NCBI GenBank assembly: GCA_000435615.1
Contig: FR882001.1
Location: 1 to 7,933 of the forward strand
Origin: Firmicutes bacterium CAG:238
GTDB lineage: Bacteria; Bacillota; Clostridia; Peptostreptococcales; Anaerovoracaceae
Direction of reading: 5' to 3'
DNA: 7,933 bases
The notes beneath the pieces are model-generated. The model worked only from the letters and a program-made list of their open reading frames with translations, had not been told where the DNA came from and did not search any database. Shown here piece after piece: positions 1-5,580 of the stretch (positions are counted from its first letter, which is position 1; each line of letters begins with the position of its first letter). The position numbers and the translations under genes were made by a program.

Positions 1-242
1 TCGGCAGCTTTGCGGCCCCTCCGTTCAATAGATTTTTGGACAGTGAGCTGTGCCAATTCCGCATCATAGCGGCGGCGCATATCGGGGAGCCGTGTGCCGT
101 CATATCCACGCTTGAGCTCTGTGTAAATTGCAGACACGGACAAGTCAAAGTCCTGTGCAATCTCTTTGACAGAGGCACCGCTTTCCCAAAGGCTCTGAAT
201 TTTCTGGCGCTCTGAAATAGAACGGTAGGCGTAGGTTGCCAT
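1..242 (-). CDS. Partial IS30-type helix-turn-helix protein, probably from a mobile element
   Basis: The first 80 residues are visible, starting MATYAYRSISERQKIQ; the C-terminus lies beyond the left edge. Residues 10-45 look like a helix-turn-helix of the IS30/HTH_38 type: a first helix (SERQKIQSLWE), a second (VKEIAQDF), and a recognition helix (SVSAIYTELKRG). After this comes a basic segment with RRR at 56-58 and RRGRK at 74-78. This predicts a DNA-binding role. Similar short HTH proteins occur in phages and integrative elements, and the same domain begins IS30 transposases, so the visible part cannot tell a regulator from a transposase start. The start is fixed by a strong RBS. Codon use is foreign: of 10 Arg codons, five are CGC, two CGT, two CGG, one AGG and none AGA, while the neighbouring operons use AGA almost throughout. 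It is transcribed divergently from rpsF. That it is coding is fairly sure; the family is likely; the exact role is unknown. Confidence 0.75.
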   Translation of the reverse strand, partial: MATYAYRSISERQKIQSLWESGASVKEIAQDFDLSVSAIYTELKRGYDGTRLPDMRRRYDAELAQLTVQKSIERRGRKAA

Positions 243-248
243 TTGTTT

Positions 249-257
249 CACCTCCTC
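249..257 (-). promoter_or_regulatory. Ribosome binding site of the minus-strand HTH gene
   Basis: On the minus strand the sequence reads GAGGAGGTG, a near-perfect anti-16S match, with its last base 6 nt before the ATG at 242. It decides the start of the HTH gene and argues that the gene is translated rather than a chance ORF. Confidence 0.8.
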
Positions 258-264
258 ACGGCAT

Positions 265-309
265 AAAAAAATTAGACTGCAAGGGTCTTGGATGACCCTG
301 CAATCTAAT
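265..309 (-). terminator. Intrinsic terminator or attenuator in the leader of the minus-strand HTH gene
   Basis: Arms at 271-287 and 294-309 form about 15 pairs around a 6-nt loop, with one bulged base at 281. The arms are followed on the minus strand by seven T (271-265). The pair 277/303 is C-A on the plus strand but G-U on the minus strand, so the structure fits minus-sense RNA better. It ends only 7 nt before the HTH gene's RBS, so it would stop transcription coming from the rpsF side before it reaches that gene. It may be the terminator of a former upstream gene, an insulator, or an attenuator. Confidence 0.7.
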
Positions 310-348
310 AATAATGGTTACCCTCAGGACGGGTTTGCAAAAAAGTGC

Positions 349-376
349 TTGCATTTCACAGATTTTGTAGTATAAT
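349..376 (+). promoter_or_regulatory. Promoter of the rpsF-ssb-rpsR operon
   Basis: A perfect -10 box TATAAT lies at 371-376. A -35-like TTGCAT lies at 349-354, with a 16-nt spacer; reading CTTGCA at 348-353 gives 17. Transcription would start near 382-384, just before a structured leader of about 100 nt. A small inverted repeat, TGCAA (336-340) and TTGCA (349-353), overlaps the -35 region and could be an operator, but this is weak. Confidence 0.7.
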
Positions 377-382
377 TATTGG

Positions 383-460
383 GTACGGTTGTGCCCGTAC
401 AATTCTCTGCGACGATACGCGAATTTCGGCAGTGCGGCCGGAAGCGCGGAAAACGTCGCC
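383..460 (+). promoter_or_regulatory. Structured 5' leader of rpsF, candidate S6:S18 autoregulatory element
   Basis: The leader begins with a 6-bp hairpin, GTACGG (383-388) with CCGTAC (395-400). It is followed by a long closing stem GCGACG (409-414) with CGTCGC (454-459). Inside, CGCG (418-421) can pair with CGCG (445-448), and CGGC (427-430) with GCCG (437-440). An alternative fold pairs GTGC (432-435) with GCGC (444-447) and leaves a loop holding CCG (438-440). The S6:S18 complex is known to bind a leader motif with a conserved CCG in many bacterial rpsF mRNAs, mimicking its 16S rRNA site. Position and the stem-with-CCG arrangement fit, but I cannot score the match to the published consensus. 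The rpsF RBS follows at 475-482. Confidence 0.5.
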
Positions 461-486
461 ATATAAGTCCATAGGGAGGTGACAAG

Positions 487-774
487 ATGACAAATTATGA
501 AGTTATGTTCATTATCGACGCTGCTTTGGAAGATGAAAAGAAAGATGCGACAGTAGAGACAGTTCAGTCCATTATTGCTGCTGATGGTGAAGTTGAAAAA
601 GTAGACGTTTGGGGAATGAGAAAGCTTGCTTATCCTATCAACAAGAAGGAAGAAGGATACTATGTAGTAGTTGACTTCAAGGGCAACCCGACATTACCTA
701 AGGAACTTGACAGAAGACTCAAGATTTCCGATAACGTAATCAGACACATCATTTTAAGCAAGGATGAGAAATAG
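487..774 (+). CDS. rpsF: 30S ribosomal protein S6
   Basis: This 95-residue protein is a typical full-length bacterial S6, a small-subunit protein that binds 16S rRNA on the platform as a partner of S18. It starts with MTNYEVMFIID, the first beta strand of the S6 fold, and carries the family signature GMRKLAYPINKKEEGYY near residues 43-57. The C-terminal part (LDRRLKISDNVIRHIIL) is the usual last helix and strand. The start is supported by GGAGGTGA at 475-482. It is the first gene of the rpsF-ssb-rpsR operon, with ssb starting 14 nt after its stop. All Arg codons are AGA. Expression is probably controlled by the leader upstream. Identification is very secure. Confidence 0.97.
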   Translation: MTNYEVMFIIDAALEDEKKDATVETVQSIIAADGEVEKVDVWGMRKLAYPINKKEEGYYVVVDFKGNPTLPKELDRRLKISDNVIRHIILSKDEK

Positions 775-788
775 GAGCGAGGTGTAAT

Positions 789-1211
789 ATGAACAGCGTT
801 GTATTAATCGGAAGATTAACCAGAGATCCGGAAGTGAGATATACAGCCGGCACACAGATGGCGGTATGTACGTTTACCGTTGCGATTGACAGACCTGTGA
901 GAGCAGGCGGCGAGAAGCAGACAGATTTTCCGAGAGTTACCGTTTTCGGCAAACAGGCTGAGAACTGCGAAAGATTCCTTGCAAAGGGGAGACTGGTAGG
1001 CGTTCAGGGTAGAATCCAGACCGGAAGCTACACCAATAAGGACGGTGCAACTGTTTACACCACGGATGTCGTAGCTGACAGAGTAGAATTTTTAGAATGG
1101 GGAGACAGACCTTCGGGACAGGGGAGTTCATCCGGACAGCAGTACCGAGCACAAGCGGTAGACGAAGCACCGGAAGGATTCGCTGCAATTGACGAAGATA
1201 TTCCGTTCTAA
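789..1211 (+). CDS. ssb: Single-stranded DNA-binding protein
   Basis: The protein has 140 residues and coats single-stranded DNA in replication, repair and recombination, normally as a tetramer. Residues 1-105 form the OB-fold: MNSVVLIGRLTRDPEVRYT at the start, then FPRVTVFGKQAENCERFL, then GRIQTGSYTNKDG and a final DRVEFLEW strand. A Gly/Ser/Gln-rich linker follows at about 106-130. The extreme C-terminus is DEDIPF, the acidic tail with terminal Phe that recruits partner proteins. It is a little shorter than the usual 150-175 residues, because the linker is short. RBS GAGGTG lies at 779-784. Its place between rpsF and rpsR is the conserved arrangement in Bacillota. Confidence 0.97.
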   Translation: MNSVVLIGRLTRDPEVRYTAGTQMAVCTFTVAIDRPVRAGGEKQTDFPRVTVFGKQAENCERFLAKGRLVGVQGRIQTGSYTNKDGATVYTTDVVADRVEFLEWGDRPSGQGSSSGQQYRAQAVDEAPEGFAAIDEDIPF

Positions 1212-1231
1212 CAGAAAGGAGATATGAAACC

Positions 1232-1468
1232 ATGATGGATAAAAGACGCGGTGGCGGCATGAGAAGAAAGAAAGTATGTCAGTTCTGTGCCGATAAGAGC
1301 GAAAAGATCGATTACAAAGATGTAGAAAAATTAAGAAGATACATCACTGAAAGAGGCAAGATTTTACCTAAGAGAATCACAGGTACTTGCGCTATGCATC
1401 AGAGAGAAGTAACAACTGCTATCAAGAGAGCAAGAATCGTTGCACTTCTTCCATATGTTGCAGACTAA
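1232..1468 (+). CDS. rpsR: 30S ribosomal protein S18, zinc-ligand (C+) form
   Basis: This 78-residue protein binds 16S rRNA together with S6. The basic N-terminus (KRRGGGMRRKK) is followed by the conserved IDYKDVEKLRRYITERGKI and the C-terminal TAIKRARIVALLPY. Cys16, Cys19, Cys53 and His56 (CQFC and TCAMH) form a likely zinc site, the so-called C+ version; the E. coli type lacks these ligands. Bacteria with C+ forms often hold C- paralogues induced under zinc shortage, but none is in the window. Two adjacent ATGs occur (1232 and 1235); AAGGAG at 1216-1221 lies 10 nt from the first, which is preferred. It is the last gene of its operon, followed by a terminator. Confidence 0.97.
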   Translation: MMDKRRGGGMRRKKVCQFCADKSEKIDYKDVEKLRRYITERGKILPKRITGTCAMHQREVTTAIKRARIVALLPYVAD

Positions 1469-1542
1469 TTCCGAAAAAATGCATAAAAATTGTATATTTT
1501 AAAATACAAGATGCCCAAATCGGAGAAATAATGAAAAAACAG

Positions 1543-1589
1543 AGAACGCAGACGGTAAAACAATAACTTTACGGATGCGTTCTTTTTTT
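1543..1589 (+). terminator. Intrinsic terminator of the rpsF-ssb-rpsR operon
   Basis: AGAACGCA (1543-1550) pairs with TGCGTTCT (1576-1583). An inner stem GTAAA (1555-1559) with TTTAC (1568-1572) sits beyond a small internal loop. A run of seven T (1583-1589) follows. It lies 75 nt after the rpsR stop and separates this operon from hut. A 12-bp AT palindrome, TATTTTAAAATA, lies upstream at 1495-1506 but has no terminator character. Confidence 0.9.
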
Positions 1590-1799
1590 CGTGCGAGAAC
1601 AAATGCTTAAATTTCAACGCATACAGGTGAAAAAAATCGGTGAACACTGTTAAAAAAGAAACGGTTTTATAAATATACACGGTAAAGCGGTAATGCGTTA
1701 AAGTGCAAACTGAGGAAATCATTTTGGTTTTTTTCGAAGAAAAACCGTTCAAAAATGCTTAAAAAAGGCTAAATCTAGCAGAATTAAGGCAAAAAAGTA
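1590..1799 (+). other. A-rich intergenic region upstream of hut, no gene seen
   Basis: No supported gene lies between the rpsR terminator and the hut promoter. The stretch is A-rich and holds three small repeat features. The first is an imperfect 8-bp tandem repeat at 1681-1704 (units GGTAAAGC, GGTAATGC, GTTAAAGT). The second is an inverted repeat at 1726-1746. The third is an 11-bp direct repeat AAATGCTTAAA at 1601-1611 and 1753-1763. These could be binding sites for a hut regulator. I recognise no clear cre, CodY or sigma-54 site, and no HutP-type terminator in the hut leader. Confidence 0.6.
1726..1746. repeat. Inverted repeat upstream of the hut promoter, possible operator
   Basis: GGTTTTTTT (1726-1734) faces AGAAAAACC (1738-1746) across a 3-base loop, with one T-G wobble at 1733/1739 and a TTCGAA core at 1733-1738. 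There is no T-run after it on either strand, so it is not a terminator. It lies roughly 90 bp upstream of the predicted hut transcription start, a position more typical of an activator than a repressor. Its function is not shown. Confidence 0.45.
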
Positions 1800-1828
1800 T
1801 GGAATATCGGCGACAAAAATATTATAAT
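1800..1828 (+). promoter_or_regulatory. Candidate promoter of the hut operon
   Basis: A perfect -10 box TATAAT at 1823-1828 is paired with a poor -35 (TGGAAT, 1800-1805, three of six matches) at a 17-nt spacer. The good -10 and weak -35 would fit a promoter that needs an activator, in keeping with an inducible catabolic operon. The start would be near 1835, giving a 5' leader of about 70 nt with no strong hairpin. Confidence 0.5.
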
Positions 1829-1895
1829 ATTAAGTAACGAATTACAGAATGCTAATGCGGATAAATATTCGTGAGAGTGAATAATTATAAGAAAT

Positions 1896-1901
1896 GGAGA
1901 G
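1896..1901 (+). promoter_or_regulatory. Ribosome binding site that decides the hutH start
   Basis: GGAGAG lies 5 nt before the ATG at 1907. The in-frame GTG at 1871 would add 12 residues but has no purine-rich site ahead of it (AAATATTC). The ATG start also puts the family's catalytic residues at their standard numbers. Confidence 0.8.
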
Positions 1902-1906
1902 AAAAA

Positions 1907-3448
1907 ATGGCAGTAATTATTAATGGACGCGATCTTACGATCGAACAGGTAATCAGCGTATGCAGACATCACGAAAAGGTTGAGCTTGCTCCTGAAGCTA
2001 TCGAAGCTGTTAACAAAGCAAGAGCATATGTTGAAAAAAAGGTTGCTGAAAAGGCGGTTGTTTACGGACTTACAACCGGTTTCGGTAAGTTTGCAAGCGT
2101 TGCAATCGACACTGACCAGACAGCAGAACTTCAGAGAAACTTAATTATCAGCCACACTTGCTCGATGGGCAAGCCTTACGACCAGAAGTATGTAAGAGCG
2201 GCTATGCTCCTCAGAGCAAACTCATTATCAAGAGGAAACTCCGGAATCAGACTTGAAACCTTGCAGACTTTAATCGATATGCTTAATGCCGGAATTCATC
2301 CTATCGTTCCTGAAAAAGGTTCCGTAGGAGCCTCCGGAGACCTTGCACCGCTTTCCTGCATCGCACTCGGACTTATAGGACTCGGAAAAGTTGAATACAA
2401 GGGCGAAGTTATCGAAGCAAAGGAAGCTTTCGAAAAGGCTGGTCTTAAGCCGGTTGTACTTGCTTCCAAAGAAGGCCTTGCACTTAACAACGGAACCCAG
2501 ATGCTTACAGCAGTAGGACTTAACACATTATACGATGCAATGCATCTTATGAAAATTGCTGATATAGCAGCAGCCCTTACAGGTGAAGCACTTCACGCAA
2601 TCGCAAAAGCATACGACCCGAAGACTCACCTCCTCAGAGGACATCAGGGACAGATGGATGTTGCAGAAAACATGAGAAACCTTCTTGCAGGCTCCGGAAA
2701 CGCACTTCCGCTTCACCCTACAAAGGTTCAGGATCCGTATTCACAGAGATGCATGCCGCAGATTCACGGTGCTTCCAGAGATGCGATTATGTATGTATAT
2801 GAAGCAGTATCCAGAGAAATCAATGCGGTAACAGACAACCCAATCGTATTCCCGGATGACGATGAAGTAATCTCCGGCGGCAACTTCCACGGCCAGCCGA
2901 TGGCACTTGCTTTTGACTTCCTGAAGATTGCGATTTCCGAACTTGCAAATGTTGCAGAGAGAAGAACGGAAAGACTTGTAAACCCTGCATTATCCGAAGG
3001 ACTTCCTGCATTCCTTGTTAAGGATGGCGGTCTTAACAACGGTTTCATGATTGCACAGTATGCATCTGCATCCATGGTTTCCGAAAACAAGGTTTACGAT
3101 CACCCTGCATGTGTTGACTCCATCCCAACATCCGCAAACCAGGAAGACCATGTATCCATGGGCGCAACTTCCGCAAGAACAGCAGCGATGGTACTGGACA
3201 ATGCTCAGAAAGTAATCGGAATTGAACTTGCTGCAGCAGCTCAGGGAATTTGGCTTCGTCAGGAACTGGGTGAAAAGGGAATTGAGAACCTCGCACCTGC
3301 AACAAAAGCAGCTTATGAACATATCCGTTCAATCGCAGAGCCGGTTGAAAAGGACATCATCATGATTGATTACCTTGCAAAATTCGACGAAATGGTAAAA
3401 GACAACTCCATTTTGGAAGCAGTAGAAAAGGTTGTAACACTTAAATAA
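1907..3448 (+). CDS. hutH: Histidine ammonia-lyase (histidase)
   Basis: This cytosolic enzyme removes ammonia from L-histidine to give trans-urocanate, the first step of histidine breakdown. From the ATG at 1907 it has 513 residues, the normal length. The motif GSVGASGDLAPLS at 138-150 contains Ala142-Ser143-Gly144, which cyclises to the electrophilic MIO group. Other active-site residues fall at the same numbers as in the Pseudomonas putida enzyme: Tyr53 (YGLTTGFG), His83 and Asn195 (LNNGTQ). YSQRCMPQIHG at 278-288, NFHGQP at 326-331 and NQEDHVSMG at 411-419 complete the pocket. The histidine-specific features, including the His83 region, favour histidase over phenylalanine or tyrosine ammonia-lyase, and so does the operon. 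It is the first hut gene, 80 nt ahead of hutU, with a hairpin between them. Confidence 0.97.
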   Translation: MAVIINGRDLTIEQVISVCRHHEKVELAPEAIEAVNKARAYVEKKVAEKAVVYGLTTGFGKFASVAIDTDQTAELQRNLIISHTCSMGKPYDQKYVRAAMLLRANSLSRGNSGIRLETLQTLIDMLNAGIHPIVPEKGSVGASGDLAPLSCIALGLIGLGKVEYKGEVIEAKEAFEKAGLKPVVLASKEGLALNNGTQMLTAVGLNTLYDAMHLMKIADIAAALTGEALHAIAKAYDPKTHLLRGHQGQMDVAENMRNLLAGSGNALPLHPTKVQDPYSQRCMPQIHGASRDAIMYVYEAVSREINAVTDNPIVFPDDDEVISGGNFHGQPMALAFDFLKIAISELANVAERRTERLVNPALSEGLPAFLVKDGGLNNGFMIAQYASASMVSENKVYDHPACVDSIPTSANQEDHVSMGATSARTAAMVLDNAQKVIGIELAAAAQGIWLRQELGEKGIENLAPATKAAYEHIRSIAEPVEKDIIMIDYLAKFDEMVKDNSILEAVEKVVTLK

Positions 3449-3471
3449 AATATACAAGAAACGCAATATTT

Positions 3472-3510
3472 TACCGACCGGTCCTGCAAGGCTGGGCCTG
3501 TCGGTATTTT
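3472..3510 (+). other. Hairpin between hutH and hutU, possible partial terminator or processing site
   Basis: TACCGAC (3472-3478) pairs with GTCGGTA (3500-3506). An inner stem, GGTCC (3480-3484) with GGGCC (3494-3498), contains one G-U pair, and one C/T mismatch (3479/3499) separates the two stems. The loop is 9 nt. It is followed only by ATTTTG, a weak U-run, and ends just before the hutU RBS (3515-3521). It could reduce readthrough, stabilise the hutH 3' end, or block exonucleases. Confidence 0.6.
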
Positions 3511-3528
3511 GTATAAGGAGGAAGAAAT

Positions 3529-5553
3529 ATGTTAGATAACAAAACACTCGAAGGTGCAATGAAGATTCGCTTAGATAACGAGTATCCGGACTATCCTGAA
3601 TTCCAAGAGGGAATCAGACGTGCGCCGGACAGAGGATTCAGACTTACAAAGGCGCAGACAAAGGTTGCTTTGAAGAATGCATTGAGATACGTTCCGGAAG
3701 AACTTCACGAAAAGCTCGCTCCTGAGTTTATGGAAGAACTCACAACACGTGGCAGAATCTATGCTTACAGATACAGACCGGAAGGCAGAATCTACGGAAA
3801 ACCGATTAACGAATACAAGGGTAAATGCCTTGCAGGTAAGGCTTTCCAGGTTATGATTGATAACAACCTTGACTTTGAAGTTGCTTTATATCCGTATGAA
3901 CTCGTAACTTACGGTGAAACAGGTTCCGTTTGTCAGAACTGGCTTCAGTACAGATTGATCAAGAAATACCTTGAAGAATTAACAGAAGATCAGACTTTGG
4001 TAGTGGAATCCGGACATCCTCTCGGATTATTCCCATCCAAGCCGACAGCACCGAGAGTCATCATCACAAATGCTCTGATGGTTGGTATGTATGACAACCT
4101 CGACGATTGGGAAATTGCAGAAGAAATGGGCGTTGCTAACTACGGACAGATGACAGCAGGCGGATGGATGTACATCGGACCTCAAGGCATCGTTCACGGA
4201 ACATTCAACACAATTCTGAATGCAGGTCGTAAAGAACTTGGCATTCCGCAGGACGGAGATCTTGCAGGACATACTTTCGTATCTTCGGGACTTGGCGGCA
4301 TGAGCGGCGCTCAGCCTAAGGCTGCAAACATCGCAAATGCAGTAGGTATCTTTGCGGAAGTTGACCTTTCCAGAATCGAGACAAGACACGACCAGGGCTG
4401 GGTTGATGTTATCATGGATGACATCGATGAAATCTTCAAACTCGCAAATGAGAAGATTGCAGCTAAGGAATCCATTTCCATCGCATACCACGGCAATATC
4501 GTTGATCTTCTGGAAGCGGCTGTTGAAAAGAACTTCCACATCGACCTTCTTTCCGACCAGACATCCTGCCACAATGTATACAACGGCGGATACTGCCCGG
4601 TAGGAATGACATTTGAAGAAAGAACAAGAGAACTTCACGAAAACAGAGATAACTTCATTAAGGAAGTTGATAAGACTTTACATAGACACTATCACGCAAT
4701 CAAAACTCTTACAGAGAGAGGAACTTATTTCTTCGATTACGGCAATTCCTTCATGAAGGCTATGTATGACGCAGGCATTAAGGAAATTTCCAAGAACGGA
4801 TACGATGACAAAGATGGATTCATTTGGCCTTCCTACGTTGAAGACATCATGGGACCAATCCTCTTTGACTATGGATATGGCCCATTCAGATGGGTATGCC
4901 TGTCCGGAAAGCCGGAAGACCTTGATGCAACAGACAAGGCTGCTATGGAAGTTATCGACCCGAACAGACGCGGTCAGGACAGAGACAACTGGATCTGGAT
5001 CAGAGATGCGAAGAAGAACAAACTCGTAGTAGGTACACAGGCTCGTATTCTTTATCAGGATGCGGAAGGCAGACGCGATATCGGTCTTGCATTCAACAAG
5101 CTTGTAAGAGAAGGAAAGATTGGCCCGGTAATGATGGGTCGTGACCACCACGATGTATCCGGAACAGATTCTCCATTCAGAGAAACTTCCAACATCAAAG
5201 ACGGATCCAATGTTATGGCAGATATGGCTGTTCAGTGCTTCGCGGGAAATGCTGCAAGAGGAATGTCCTTATGCGCACTTCACAACGGCGGCGGCGTAGG
5301 CATCGGTAAGGCCATCAACGGCGGTTTCGGTCTGCTTCTTGACGGTTCCGAAAGAGTTGATGAAATTTTGAAGTCCGCAATGATGTGGGACGTAATGGGT
5401 GGTGTTGCCCGCAGAAACTGGGCAAGAAACGAACATGCTGTTGAAACATCCGTAGCTTACAACAAAAACTACGCAGGCAAGGGTCACATCACAATCCCTT
5501 ACATTGCAGACGAAGATTTAGTTGAAAAAACAGTAGATAAATTCGTAAAATAA
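3529..5553 (+). CDS. hutU: Urocanate hydratase, long form
   Basis: This enzyme adds water to urocanate to give 4-imidazolone-5-propanoate, using tightly bound NAD+ as an electrophile. It has 674 residues, well above the roughly 555 of the Pseudomonas/Bacillus enzyme and close to the animal enzyme. Much of the excess is at the N-terminus (about 1-110) before the shared YPYELVTYGETG. The NAD-binding loop GLGGMSGAQPKAA is at 254-266, preceded by YGQMTAGGWMYIGPQGIVHGT at 205-225. Further family motifs are SDQTSCHN (342-349), FFDYGN (401-406), GPFRWV (451-456), GRDHHDVSG (537-545) and LHNGGGVG (584-591). The Cys410 of the short form aligns with Asp447 here, while Cys457 follows in FRWVCLSG. RBS AAGGAGG lies at 3515-3521. 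hutI follows after 27 nt. Identification is secure. Confidence 0.96.
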   Translation: MLDNKTLEGAMKIRLDNEYPDYPEFQEGIRRAPDRGFRLTKAQTKVALKNALRYVPEELHEKLAPEFMEELTTRGRIYAYRYRPEGRIYGKPINEYKGKCLAGKAFQVMIDNNLDFEVALYPYELVTYGETGSVCQNWLQYRLIKKYLEELTEDQTLVVESGHPLGLFPSKPTAPRVIITNALMVGMYDNLDDWEIAEEMGVANYGQMTAGGWMYIGPQGIVHGTFNTILNAGRKELGIPQDGDLAGHTFVSSGLGGMSGAQPKAANIANAVGIFAEVDLSRIETRHDQGWVDVIMDDIDEIFKLANEKIAAKESISIAYHGNIVDLLEAAVEKNFHIDLLSDQTSCHNVYNGGYCPVGMTFEERTRELHENRDNFIKEVDKTLHRHYHAIKTLTERGTYFFDYGNSFMKAMYDAGIKEISKNGYDDKDGFIWPSYVEDIMGPILFDYGYGPFRWVCLSGKPEDLDATDKAAMEVIDPNRRGQDRDNWIWIRDAKKNKLVVGTQARILYQDAEGRRDIGLAFNKLVREGKIGPVMMGRDHHDVSGTDSPFRETSNIKDGSNVMADMAVQCFAGNAARGMSLCALHNGGGVGIGKAINGGFGLLLDGSERVDEILKSAMMWDVMGGVARRNWARNEHAVETSVAYNKNYAGKGHITIPYIADEDLVEKTVDKFVK

Positions 5554-5580
5554 AAAACCGATAAACGAAAAGGAGAGACT

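Noticed and set aside
1231..1237. Second rpsR start (ATG at 1235)
   Set aside because: The first ATG at 1232 has the better RBS spacing (10 nt versus 13); the difference is one residue.
1531..1566. 11-codon ORF with GGAG five bases ahead, inside the rpsR terminator
   Set aside because: The peptide (MKKQRTQTVKQ) lies within the terminator hairpin and the reading frame is too short to separate from chance.
1465..1752. 95-residue minus-strand ORF in the rpsR-hut spacer
   Set aside because: It runs through the rpsR terminator, is rich in Phe, Tyr and Lys as expected of AT-rich chance frames, has no recognisable domain, and its start lacks a convincing RBS.
1871..1906. GTG start extending hutH by 12 residues
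   Set aside because: No RBS precedes it, while the ATG at 1907 has GGAGAG and gives the standard residue numbering (Tyr53, His83, Ser143, Asn195).
1590..1906. HutP-type antiterminator or a riboswitch in the hut leader
   Set aside because: There is no terminator hairpin with T-run between the predicted promoter and hutH and no regular UAG-type triplet spacing.
4027..4638. 203-residue minus-strand ORF inside hutU
   Set aside because: It is an antisense shadow of a clearly coding gene, Cys- and Ser-rich, without any family resemblance.
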